DNA of 64,000 nucleotides. Source: Cacajao melanocephalus. Lineage: Eukaryota; Chordata; Mammalia; Primates; Pitheciidae. A program made the position numbers and the translations under genes. Location of the stretch: NCBI GenBank assembly GCA_963573385.1, contig CAUYLG010009241.1, positions 1 to 64,000 on the forward strand, read 5' to 3'. Below the pieces are notes generated by a model, which was not told the DNA's origin, ran no database searches, and worked only from the letters and a program-made list of their open reading frames with translations. Shown here piece by piece: positions 11,078 to 22,284 of the stretch (positions are counted from its first letter, which is position 1; each line of letters begins with the position of its first letter).

Positions 11078-11628
11078 AGGCAGCCTCTAATATGACCCCC
11101 AATCATGGTCCCACCTAGCGTTATTTACCCTGTGCAACCTCCTCTACTTCAAGGTGGGCTGAATTTAGTGACTCACTTATAAAGAACAGACTATCACAAA
11201 AATGTTGAGATGTCACTTGACATTGTTACAAAAAGAATGTGGCTTTTGTCTTAAGTACCTTCTTAGGCATTTCATTGGATCCTTCTGAAGGAAGTCAGCT
11301 GCCATGTTGGGAACTTCCCAGCTGTGAATCTCCAAACAAAAAACTTCCCATGAAGAACTGCTCCCCTCAGCTCAGCAGCTTCTTAAGAACTGAATCCTTA
11401 AAATAATCATGTAATTGAATTTAGAACTAGATCCTCTGCCAGTTGACTGTACAGACAAGACTGCCACTCTGGCTAAAAGCACAAGTGTAACATCGTGAAA
11501 GACCAGTATCCTGAGGCACCCAACTGAGTCCTGACCCATCAAAACTGTAAGATAATAAATATTTGTTGTATTCAGTGACTATAGTTTTGGTTATTTTGCT
11601 ATGCAGCAATAGATAACTAGAATAATGA
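11078..11628 (+). mobile_element. MLT1-type MaLR LTR
   Basis: The 5' part has GGCAGCCTCTAATATGACCC. The middle has AAGTCAGCTGCCATGTTGGG. The 3' part has the family block ending in AACTGTAAGATAATAAATAT, then GCAGCAATAGATAACTAGAA. These are in the order of MLT1 LTRs and parallel the second MLT1 at 44488-45660. No internal region is attached, so it is a solo LTR. Confidence 0.8.
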
Positions 11629-12540
11629 AATGAAAAACCTGGATGGGAAATCAAACATTGAGCGAACAATTGCAGATAGTCCCATTTTACAGTGGTCAGT
11701 GTGATTTTGAACTTTATCAGTATATGAAAGTGATATGTATTCAATAGACACTGTACTTTGAGTACTCTTACAACTATTGTCTTTCACTTTCAGTAAATTA
11801 CATGAGATATTTGACAGTTTATTATGAAGTAATCCTTGTGTTAGATTATTTTGACCAACTCTAGGCTAATGTAAGTGTTCTGAGCACATTTAATGTAGAT
11901 TAAGCTAAGCTATGGTGTTCATTCAGAAGGTTAGAAAATGGATTTTTGGCTTACAATATTTTCAACCTAAAATGGGCTTATTAAAATGCAGCCACATCAT
12001 AAGTTGAAGAGTATCTGATGTGATGGAAATCCAATAATATTATCTACTACTGTCAGTAATAGAAAGAAGCTGGTTTTTAATTTTGGTTTTATAAGAATTT
12101 CCAAGACCTCTGATAAAATTGACACCTCACAATTAACATAATGAAACAAAGTAGATACGATAACTATTCACTTGAAGTTTATGGAGTGATATAATGATTG
12201 ACATAAAGAAAAAGGTGAAAAAATTATCAGCAGTGAATATAACTTGAAAATTGCTCTTCATATATAGTGTCACCATTTGGCCCCAGATGGGTGAAAACCA
12301 GATGTTAACTAGAATTTATCTTCCTATTTAAATGTGATTGAAAACATCTGGTAGAAGTTCAAAGCTCTGTACAAGAGTTCTGTGAATTTCCAGGGAGTTT
12401 ACAGTGTCAAGAAGACTCTGGCTCTGAGTCCTCTTTTGGGATCTATTGTCTAGTGTATAAGCCATTGACTCAGACACAAATCTCAAAGTTCCCCATAAAA
12501 TATATTTGCATAATGAATTGAGTAAAATAAATTATAGTGA
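11629..12540. other. Unassigned sequence
   Basis: No gene or clear repeat is seen. Several AT-rich stretches and no long meaningful frame. Confidence 0.4.
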
Positions 12541-12557
12541 AAATAGACAGGCAGGCA

Positions 12558-12846
12558 AGCAGAGCATGGTGGCTCATGCCTGTAATCCAAGCACTTTGGA
12601 GCCCAAGACAGGGCAGGCAGATCACTTGTGGTCTGGAGTTCAAGACAAGCATGGCCAAAATAATGAAATCCTGTCTCTACTAAAAATACAAAAAGTTAGC
12701 TGGGCATGGTAGCATGTGCCTGTGGTTCCAGCTACTTGGGAGGCTGAAGCACAAGAATCACTTAAACTCAGGAGGCAGAGGATGTAGTGAGCTGAAATTG
12801 GGCCACTGCACTCCAGCCTAGGTGACAGAGAGACTATAGAAAAAAA
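12558..12846 (+). mobile_element. Alu SINE (older J/S type)
   Basis: Both arms are present: GGTGGCTCATGCCTGTAATC in the left arm, ACTAAAAATACAAAAAGTTA in the middle, CAGCTACTTGGGAGGCTGA in the right arm, then CACTGCACTCCAGCCTA and a short A tail. The extreme 5' end is degraded. Flanks AAATAGACAGGCAGG (left) and AAATAGAAGCAGGAA (right) are a plausible target duplication. Confidence 0.93.
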
Positions 12847-12862
12847 AAATAGAAGCAGGAAG

Positions 12863-14414
12863 AATGGGGTAATAAAATAGATATTCATGACAAAATAATA
12901 TGATTTCAAATTAAACACTAGGTATCCTCATTCTTAACATGTCCATTGGCCACACAACCACAATCTTTTATTTGAACCATCATTTCACATAAACACCACC
13001 CACACAGAATCTCTTTGGTTTCACACTCTCTTTTTTGTGGGACTTGCCTGTTTACTATCTCAGATTTAAAAGTTAAATCTACTAATGGAGTTGTTTATGT
13101 TTCTGATGACATTTATTCTTGTAATATCTAATAGTCATGCCCAAGTTATTTCTGAAGGCTTTTTCTCAAGGAAACTTACTAATCTAAAGGAATTTTGGAG
13201 CAGTTTGAATACATATAACAAACACGTCTAACTTCAGGAATGGTTTCTATACATATTACTGTGATAAATAGTAATATTCTCTATTTCTCCAGCAACAGCT
13301 TCCAAATAAATTTAAACTAATAAATTCCTCATAGACAAGGTGCATAATTCCAATAAACATTGTTTTCTTTTTGAAATTTAACTTTTCATTTCAACCTCTT
13401 ATATCACATGATTATTTCCTACCTATACAGAAAAAACAAAAAGGCAGTCCTGTCATAAGAACATGAGAAGAAGAAAATAAAGGAGATACATGGGGCAAGA
13501 ATTTTTCAGTAAAAATTTAGAGATACATCACAGTTGAGAAGAATAATAGATCATTCAGTGAAGAACAAGGTCATCTATTAATAAGAATATACTGAACCCT
13601 CACTTTCTGCCTAGAACTAGAATAAAGGCATTGAAGAGTGTTTTACTTATTTTAGATTCAAGGGGAAATGAAACACATGGAAAGGGAAAGTGAAGAAAGC
13701 TGCTTTAAAGGTAGCTTAAAGAATAGTACAAAAGTAGAGCCAAGCCAAGTCTAAATTTGTAAGATATCGAAAGACTAGTCAGTCATGAATGAACAAGCTC
13801 AATGATGGATAGCCTGGTAGAGGGAAATTGGAGTCTCAAAGGATTACCTTCTGTCTCTACAGTTCTGAGACAAATACACGTGTTTTGAAATTTTAAGTTA
13901 TTATGGGTGGGACAGGCTTTGAAAGTACATACATTGTAACTCAATAAGGTTGTTATTAATCAGTAAATGACTATGATGATGAAGAATTCCTTAACACAAA
14001 TTAAGTAAATTTGCAAGCATGTAGTGATGGTCTACTAACTTTAGACCTTTGTAGGAAATATCCAGAGGGGAAAGTTAGAAGAAAAAGGTGTAATTCTCCA
14101 ATCTTGTCAATGAAAACTAAAACTCTGTGGTTATAAATCATAGGTGGCTTTAGACTCCCTAGGCATGACTACTTTTGTTAAAAAATTGTGTTTTTATTAT
14201 TAAAAAATCCAATTTGTCTGTAACTTATGGGTAGCCAGAGCACCTGCTTGCTAGCTTCACGTCCATTTTACTAAGGTCAAGGGTCTGTATGGTCTAGTCT
14301 AGTGTTTGTGACATTGAGTATGTTTCAGTCTTAAGCTGTTTGGAGAGCAAATGCACTGTGGATGAGGATGGATAATATGCATTTTCCAAGCTCCTCCCAG
14401 CCTCTCTCTGTGGA
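12863..14414. other. Unassigned sequence
   Basis: About 1.5 kb with no recognised gene or repeat. Purine-rich passages occur at about 13430-13500 and 13660-13720. Confidence 0.4.
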
Positions 14415-14419
14415 TCTGT

Positions 14420-14770
14420 TGATATGGTTTGGCTGTGTCCCCATGCAAATCTCATCTTGAACTCCCATATGTTGTGGGAGAGACCTAATTGGAGTTAATT
14501 GAAACACTGGGGCAAGTCTTACCCATGCTGCTCTCATGTTAGTGAATAAGTCTCAGAAGATCTGTTCGTTTTTAAAATGAGAGTTTCTCTGCACAAGCTC
14601 TATTTTCTTGTCTACTGCTATGTGTGACATACCTTTCACCTTCCGCTGTGATTGTGAGGCCTCTGCAGCCACGCGGTTCATTAAACCTCTTTCTTTTGTA
14701 AATTGCCCAGTCTTTTTTTTGGGAGGGGAGGGGTATGTTTTTATCAGCTGCATGAAAATGGACTAATACA
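14420..14770 (+). mobile_element. THE1 LTR (MaLR), 5' LTR of a partial provirus
   Basis: Begins TGATATGGTTTGGCTGTGTC and ends GACTAATACA, the THE1/MST LTR termini. Inside are GTGAATAAGTCTCAGAAGATC, GATTGTGAGGCCTC and CATTAAACCTCTTTC (polyadenylation area). It is followed directly by THE1 internal sequence, so it is a 5' LTR. The matching 3' LTR is absent. Confidence 0.92.
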
Positions 14771-15469
14771 GAAAATTGGTACTAGTAGAGTAAGGTGCTG
14801 CTGAAAAGATACTCAAAAATGTGGAAGTGACATTGGAACTGGGTAACAGGCCAAGGTTGAAAGTGTTTTAAGGGCTCTGAAAACAACAGGAAAATGTTGG
14901 AAAGTTTGGAACTTCCTAGAGATTTGTTAAATGGCTTTGCCCAAGATATTGATAAAGAAATAGATAATAAAGTCCAGGCTGAGGTGGTCTCAGACAGAAA
15001 TGAGGAATTTGTGAGGAACTGGAGCAAAGGTGACTCTTGTGTTTTAGCAAAGAGATTGACAGCATTTTGGCCCTGCCCTAGAAATTTTTGAAACTTTGAA
15101 CTTGAGAGAGCTGATTTAAGGTGTCTGGTGGAAGAAATTTCTAAAGAGCAAAGCATTAAAAGATAACTTGGGTGCTGTAAAAGGCATTCAGTTTTATAAG
15201 AGAAGCAGAACATAAAAATTCAAAATATTTGCAGTCTGACAATAAGATAGAAAAGAAAATCTCATTTTCTGAGAAGAAATTCAAGCCAGCTGCAGAAATT
15301 TGCATGAGTAATGGGGACCCAATGTTAATCCCCAAGACAATGGGAAAAATGTCTCCAGGGCACATCAGAGGTCTGCATGTAATCCCCTCCCATCACAGGC
15401 CTAGAGGTCCAGGAGGAAAAAGTGGTTTTGTGGGCTAGACCCGGTTCCCTGTGCTGTGTGCAGCCTACG
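14771..15469 (+). mobile_element. THE1 internal region (MaLR), truncated
   Basis: The sequence continues from the LTR in the standard THE1 internal order, from TTGGTACTAGTAGAGTAAGG to GCTGTGTGCAGCCTA. It breaks at 15469, where an ERV1-type LTR has inserted. Eleven bases of THE1 (TAGGGACTTGG, 16111-16121) resume on the far side; after that the THE1 match is lost. Confidence 0.88.
14894..15438 (+). pseudogene. THE1 gag-like ORF remnants
   Basis: Two open segments survive. 14894-15091 reads MLESLELPRDLLNGFAQDID at its start. 15229-15438 contains FSEKKFKPAAEICMSNGD. They are the gag-related part of the MaLR internal region and are separated by stops and frame changes. MaLR elements carry no pol of their own and were mobilised by ERVL-type machinery. 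Not functional. Confidence 0.7.
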
Positions 15470-16110
15470 TGTTGCTGGAGGGGAAAGAGACACTGGCCCT
15501 ACTCCCCTTCCAATCAGGTGCTCCCCAGGTTCTTATCTTTCATTTACCCAAGAATGGGAAAGTGAGAACCTTGGAGTAAATACTGGATCCAAAATGTTTT
15601 TCCCAGAAAGTGATTTATTTAGTCAGAGAGAAAGAGAGAGAAAAAAGGAGAAGGGGGGAGAGAGAAACAGCTAGCTCTCACACTGAGTGAGGAGAAAGAA
15701 AAGCCACTGTCACACTGAGTGACAAATCTTCCCAGAGAGGGAAAATCAGGGAAGGAAAGCTCCTCTCACACTGAGTGAGAGAATCCAGAAAGATGGAATC
15801 CAGGAGAGAGAAAGCAGCTTCCACAAAGGTAGTGGAAAGGGACCCAAGTATGGAATCCAAAGAGGTGTGGAAGAAGGGGAATTTTAACCTGGGAGGAATT
15901 CCCACCTTCTCCAAGCCCCCTGGCCAATGAAAAGAGTTCCTTTAAACTTCCACTGGAGTGACTGATCTTTGATCCTTTCCTGCTCGTGTGCCAAAGTTAA
16001 ACAAAGACCTCTAATCCCCAGATGGAGGGGGTGGGGGCATGGCTCTGGGAAGATTCTTGCCCTTGAAACTACGCCCCATTGTGGACCTTGGAAGAGAATA
16101 CACTCCCTCA
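15470..16110 (-). mobile_element. ERV1-type solo LTR inserted in THE1, antisense
   Basis: The 641-bp block starts TG (15470) and ends CA (16110), and splits the THE1 internal text between GTGCAGCC and GGGACTTGG. The flanking tetramers are TACG (15466-15469) and TAGG (16111-16114), a 4-bp target duplication with one change, as expected for gammaretrovirus-like (ERV1) integration. On the minus strand it has an ATTGGCCAG (CCAAT) box near 15930, a TTAAAATT TATA-like site near 15885, and an AATAAA signal near 15610, in LTR order. The subfamily is not identified. No internal retroviral sequence is attached. Confidence 0.7.
15679..15778 (-). repeat. Three dispersed copies of a 12-mer in the ERV1-type LTR
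   Basis: CACACTGAGTGA occurs at 15679-15690, 15711-15722 and 15767-15778, each in a purine-rich context. The copies lie between the TATA-like site and the polyadenylation signal of the LTR, so in its transcribed leader. Confidence 0.75.
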
Positions 16111-18154
16111 TAGGGACTTGGATATTACTATTTTTGCCTATTTAATGCCTTATGAATTAATTTTAAAATTATGAAGACAAAACATTAAAACTTAATTTAC
16201 ACTTGTTTTTAAAGTAAAAACACTTGTTCTAAAGTAAAAAAAAATAATTGTTGACATAAAAAAATTTAACTTTTGCCAATATTACTATTAGCCATTCTTG
16301 ATATATAGCAATTATTTTCTTTGTTATTATGTTACCAGACTATCATTCATCATTTCTAAAGAACACTAATTACTGTTTTATTTATTCCTACTTTTATCGC
16401 TGTTTCTAATCTTCCCTGAATTAATAATATTTTAAAATGTCATAATTCTGGTTTGGTATACTATACTGAAAATAAAATTTCCTAAATTCAGCTATTATCC
16501 TTAATCCTGCTAATAGGATTTTCTAGAAGGAAAAGTCTCCTCTGTCTAATGAATAGTCTGCAATAAAAAAGAGCTTTCCATATTTTACTTTGCAACAATA
16601 ACTAAAACCTTCTCCCATTGTAATCAGAACTATATCAGGTCTCTGTTATTCTGTTGAATTTGTTTTCTCATTGTGCATTTTGTCTATACTAATCTTACAG
16701 GCGTTTTAGCATTCAGAGAGCACTAATGCTAATGTGTAATTCATGCCATCTCAAAGAAAATGGTCTATAGTTTCTTTCTCACATGCCAATCTAATTAAAG
16801 AGTTACCATAGAAAATGAAAGTAACATATGCAGCAGAGCATAGAGATGTTTACATAGCAGTTTTCAGGTGTAAAACAACACTGATTGAAGGCTAGATTGT
16901 TTATTTTACTCATTATGAAGCATCTGGGCTCAGCTCAGTGTAAAGCAAAAATAAAATTTTTGTTCAAATTACTCTTATAGGAGTTAAGTATCATTCAATA
17001 ATGAGTGATGGAAGGAACAACTAAAACAATACAGCTGCAAATTAAGCAGTTCAATTATCTTGTACAGTGGCTCAGACAAGGCCAAACGCTAATGTGATCT
17101 AAACAAGAAGGTGGTTTTTTAGGGATCACTTGTTATGTGTGGATGCGTCTGCATTTTTCCACTAATGTAGTACAGAATTATGCCCTAGTGTTTATGATTT
17201 ATTTTAAACAAAAATTCTTATTGTATATGGTTTATAGAGAGGTACTGATATGGAAGAGAGTCTTTTTATGTTTTTTTTTTTAACCTAAAGGTGGTAGATG
17301 CTTGTTTTCCCAAATGTTTGTTTCTTTTCCTTCCATTTAATCTAAACATCACTACACTAGAGCAAGTAAGTCAAGTATGGAATTAAAAATGCATAAATTG
17401 CCTAACAATGAAGTGATTCTAAAATTCAGATTAACTAGGCTTTTTCAAAATTTATTAGGGAGGGAGTAAGGCACATTCATGCTGTATGAATCCATATCTA
17501 CATATAAGATACCTAATGGATGTCCAATAAATATTTATTGGTGATAATGAATAAGGCAGTCTGGCCATCTGTGGAGAAGGACGCAAACAAGAACAATGGG
17601 TATAGCTATAGTATCACATTACTGGGTCATCACTCTCCTTTTACAATATGTTAGCAAAATATCATGGTCCTGCTTTCCACTTCCTCTTGGATACAACAAA
17701 ATACTTGCACTTAAACATTATACTTTTATGATCTAACAACCACCTCTAGCCTTTGCACCTTTTTCTGACTTAATTCATGCTAACAATATTTGAATACGCA
17801 TTTAAAAGGAGTAGAACCTTCTTTAAAAATATGAATAAACAACACTGTGGCAAACACTAGACAAAACCTAAGGCACTCTTTTAAAAGCAGTATCTGAACT
17901 ACCCTGAGTTTGCATATTAGTTTGTTAATATCGATGCGACTTGAACTGTTCTTGTAATGCGTTGTTGGTGTGGTTGCTCTAGAAAAGCTAAATAAGCAGA
18001 GGAAATTACAGATTAGAGAAGGTCCATCATAAAATAAAGGAATGGTATTTATCTTATACAGTCTAAATACTTTTCCTTTTACATTAGTATGTGCCAGTGT
18101 TAACAAACTCCTGTAACATATTAATATTTCTCATCTTCTTAATCAATCTGTTAA

Positions 18155-18310
18155 TCAAACAAGCAGCAACTGTTTCTTCTCTGTATATCAGACACTCTAC
18201 AGGGCCCTCAGGGGATACAAAGTAACATAAGATCCAGTCTCCACCTTGTGAGCTGAGGAAGTAAGCTGTTTAAAGCTGGAAAAAGTAAAATCATTACCAA
18301 GTAACACATA
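18155..18310 (+). mobile_element. Possible ancient L2/MIR-type fragment
   Basis: CAGACACTCTACAGGGCCCT followed by GGGGATACAAAGTAACATAA and a TGAGCTGAGGAAG block resembles the common mammalian text around GGGGATACAAAGATGAATAA. Weak evidence. Confidence 0.3.
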
Positions 18311-19117
18311 ACAGAAAACACAAATAGAGAAGAGAGATCTTGTCATCTAAATAAAAATGGAATTAGAGGGTAACAAACCAGAAACTTAAGACAAATGTTT
18401 CTTACAATGCTTTTAGTTTGGTTTAAGAAAACACTACTAGGAAAAAAGTGTAAAAAATGTGAAGTGGGCAAATTTCAACAGCTTTCTTCGTGTCTCACTA
18501 GTTTCATTTTTCTTTGACGTTCATCAAAATTCACAGGCAATCCAGGTGTAGCCAAGATGCCCTGACAAGATTTCTGAGGAGAGTGACTTTGATAATCAAG
18601 TTCAAGAGTATTTCAAGACTGGAAACAGTCCTACAGAAATGCTACTGGTGCAGCTTCTCTTTATTTAGCTGCCTGTTGTGTCTCTAGTGCCTATCCTGGG
18701 TCTTCTTGGGCCTCCAGTTAATCAGCAATTCTGTATTGTGCCTTTGATCTCTCTGTCTCAAGGGCAATGGTGTGGTTGTGGTATTTTTGAAATGGAAGTG
18801 GAAAATGTGTAGAGTATATTCTCAGGCTGCCCCTAGCACTTCAAGTTTATACTTGTATTTCACAAAGCCTTTGTTTTCAGTGCAGTACTCTCTGCTGCTC
18901 CGGAGCTACTCATAATGATCAAGCATGAAGACATCTTGACTGACACCTGCCTGGAGTTTCACATAATGGATACTTTCAGTTTTCAGATGCCTAGACTGCA
19001 TTAAAATGTGTACTTTGGGTGAAAACTTTCTGAGCCTTTCTTTTATTTTTTTAGCATCCTTTGAATCGGTTTACTGAAAAAAATAGTTTGAAGTAAGAAT
19101 GTAAAATCACAAGAGAC

Positions 19118-19172
19118 AAGAATTATAAAAGTGAAAGAGGAGAAAAAAGAAGAAGGAGAAGAAGAAAAAAAC
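19118..19172 (+). repeat. GA-rich low-complexity tract
   Basis: Nearly pure purine: repeated GAAGAAGGAGAAGAAG-like units. Confidence 0.8.
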
Positions 19173-21659
19173 ACCTCTGTTAGGTAGGTTTATGTGTATA
19201 GAAGTTAGGGATGTCTCAGGCTTGGTATTTTGAGTAGGAAATCTCTTTCCTAAAATTTTTAAGAAGAGCATACATTCCTCAGAGAGCATGGATACGGTCA
19301 AGTTAACCAAATTCCCAAAAAGCACTAGTTGAATAGGAATAAGAATAAGTAGATTGACCTTTAAGGAAAATTGCTTTACATCCATTATAACCTTGCTAAT
19401 GTAAATTCTTCATTTTTAACTATGAGTCAATTAATGGCTCATCATTTAAAAAGAATAGCATCTGTTTGCTTCTGATTATTTTCACTTTAAAATTATTGTT
19501 TTTATTGCATAAAATTGGGAAAAATATAAATGTCAATAAATGAATTATTCTAGGATATTAATTTATAAGAAACTTACATTTATTTTATGCATACATATAA
19601 AATGACTATGTTTTTAATGTATGCAAATTTATATACACATAATTCTTTGTTAGTATTACAGTGTTTTTAAAATTTAACCTATGAGGCATTCAACAGCTCA
19701 TAAGTATTCAAAATATTTTCTCTCTGACATATGTCACATATATTTGAATTTCAGTTTGGTTCATTGTAAATAATTGTGTGACTTTCAGATATTTAAAATT
19801 TGTTGTGCTATTAAATCTGTCAGTTTTTTTCCTTACCGTTTCCTTCTTCTGCATTTTAATTGTATAACTGATTATTGTTTCTGCCATAATTTGCTTTGTT
19901 TCTTTCATAGGTACATGTAACTTCCAAATGTATATATTTTCTTATTTCACAATACATTGTTCATTTCTCACATAGCTCCCATTATTTCATTACTCTCAAT
20001 TACAGTTTCAGACATGGTCTTAACTACTAATTTGTTGTTTTAGAATCAAGTGTAGTTCTTAGTACCTCCAATATAGGCTCAATTCTTATCTCTTTAGTCT
20101 TCTTATAGCTTTCTTATGTCTGATATGTCTTTATCAATCTCAGTCCATTTCATTCTAATCAGTTTTTAGTTTCTACTTATATCTTAACATTTTTTGAAAA
20201 TGCTGAGCAATTCTCAGTAATTATATCCTTCGGCCTTAAGTAAATTGTTTTAAAAGTATAACCATCCTCAGAAACACTTAGATATTGTTCTCATCCTCTT
20301 GTTTCACAATAATTATATAGACAAGATTATTTAGAAAATATTTTTGCTTGTTTTTACATCAATTAAGATATATAGTTAAATGCTATATTTTCTAACTCAT
20401 GGGTTCACAAATTATTTTTAACTCACTCTTTTAACCTAGGGAATAGTTCAGATTTTTCAGATATTCAGGTCCATAACTATCAAAGTACACATCTTTTAGC
20501 CATGAGAACTATCCTGAGAAAATATTATTAAATTCAGTTCAACAAACCATATTGCTAGTAGTCGTTTTCTGAAGATTCTGTTATAAGTGGAAAATGAGAG
20601 AAGTTGAATTTCAACTAAACATTTCTTATAGCTCATCTAAGAATTTTCAGAAGTACTTGGGGTGGTTACTAGTTGGTTAGATTCTGGCCACATCTTGTTC
20701 CAGCAGAACCCAAAATAGTGAGATAGCAGGGAAAGAATTCTAACAACACAATGTAAATTAGAAATTAGAACAGAAGTCCACTTTGCAAAGAAGCAACATT
20801 TACTCTCCTTTCCTATAATAATAGAGTGGGGTTTGCAGCAAATTGTTTTTTGCAATAGAAAACAAATAGTTCTTGCCTTCAATGAATCTTTTTATTTTCT
20901 CTCATAACATATAAACAGTATTAAAATGGAAGAGGATAAAAGATGGTACCTGTAGTTATCCTCTAGTTGCATAATTGATCAGAAAAAAAATAATTGAAGA
21001 AAAAATCACGAGTAGATTAGCCATAAGCTATGGGAAATTCCAAATTTGATGTGATTTTATCTGGAACATATGCTTCAGTCTCTCGATCTAAGTTTCCCCA
21101 TTAATGAAATGAGAACTTAATCAGAAATATACAAAAAAGAATATTAATTTTTATTCTTATGTGCTTAGCTGATATAGAGATCATATTATGTAAGTACAAA
21201 TGATGTTCTTCAATGTACATAAGAACTTTAACATACTTTTATTTCTGATGGAGAAATGTCTCAAAAGCTACTGAGGCTTTAAACTTTAGATTTCAAATAT
21301 GGCAGCTCTCTGTGAGCAATAGGGTATCTACCAATACAAAATGAAAGTTATTAATGACTAAAAAGTATCCCTGAGTCAAGCACTGATTCCAGTCAAATTT
21401 AGGTTTTGAAGTTTCATTTCTTATAAAAAAAGTAAAATTTAAAAAATGACCTAATATAAAGACATAAAACTAAGCAGATTCACCTACTCAAAATACACAA
21501 TTTGATTCACATCTTAACAGATATCTGTATCTTCAACCTTTCATAATCACTTTTACCAAATTATATCAGAGAAATGTTCAGATTTAACTTGATAATAATC
21601 CTTCAAGACATTTTAAAATCATGAAGGCTACTATTCGATATAATAGCTAGTAGAGTTAT

Positions 21660-21965
21660 TGTTGAAGGTATTCTTTTTAATTTTTTAAAATTTTATTTTA
21701 TTTTAGATTCAGGGAGTGCATGTGTAGGTTTTTTTATGGGTATATTATGTAATGCTGGGATTTGAGATTCTCTTGAACCTATCACCCAAAAAAGTGAAAA
21801 TACTACCCAATAGGTAGTTTTTCAACCCTTGCCTCCTTCCCTCCCTTCCTCCTTTTGGAGTACCTAGTGTCAATTTTTTCCAAACATGTGGCATTTGGTT
21901 TTCTGTTTCTGCATTAATTCACTTAGGATAATAGCCTCCAGCTGCATCTATGTTGAAGGCATTCT
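21660..21965 (-). mobile_element. L1 3' UTR fragment, antisense
   Basis: ATTTTATTTTAGATTCAGGG, TGCATGTGTAGGTTTTTTTA, GCCTCCTTCCCTCCC, TTTGGTTTTCTGTTTCTGC and GGATAATAGCCTCCAGCTGC follow the complement of an L1MA/L1PB 3' end. Only the 3' UTR and the last ORF2 codons are present. Confidence 0.8.
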
Positions 21966-22225
21966 GGTTTGATCTACTCCTTGTCACCCTTGATGTGAAG
22001 CAGTACTACTAAAATGTTGCAAGTTTAGTCAACATTTTTATTCACTGAAGCTGTGCTCAAGAACTTAAGAAGCAATGCATAACTCAGTTTTATATGCTAT
22101 CTCTGGGTCTATGGGGAACTCTTTAAACTCAATAAGCTGTGATTCTGACTGAATGCCCAGTATTAGAGATAAGTATATGTAAGTGGTAATCATTCTAAAA
22201 GTTACAATGAAAGCTGAGTAGAAAA

Positions 22226-22230
<5 letters not shown>

Positions 22231-22280
<50 letters not shown>
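22231..22280 (+). repeat. (TG)25 microsatellite
   Basis: An uninterrupted run of 25 TG units, preceded by ATATA and followed by TATGCC. Long pure alternating purine-pyrimidine tracts can adopt Z-DNA and are often polymorphic. Confidence 0.97.

Positions 22281-22281
<1 letters not shown>

Positions 22282-22284
<3 letters not shown>

Larger units (their letters stand above)
16122..21659. other. Repeat-poor AT-rich stretch, 5.5 kb
   Basis: No gene and no clear mobile element apart from weak ancient fragments: an L2/MIR-like piece with CAATAAATATTTATTGG at about 17526, and 18155-18310. The stretch at about 16640-17130 is free of visible repeats and rich in TAAT-core motifs, so it may be conserved regulatory DNA. 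A purine-rich GA tract lies at 19118-19172. The part 19690-20330 is T-rich and may contain very old antisense L1, but I could not align it. Confidence 0.45.

Noticed and set aside
14782..15213. 143-codon minus-strand frame
   Set aside because: Antisense of the THE1 internal region, whose plus strand carries the known gag-like peptides.
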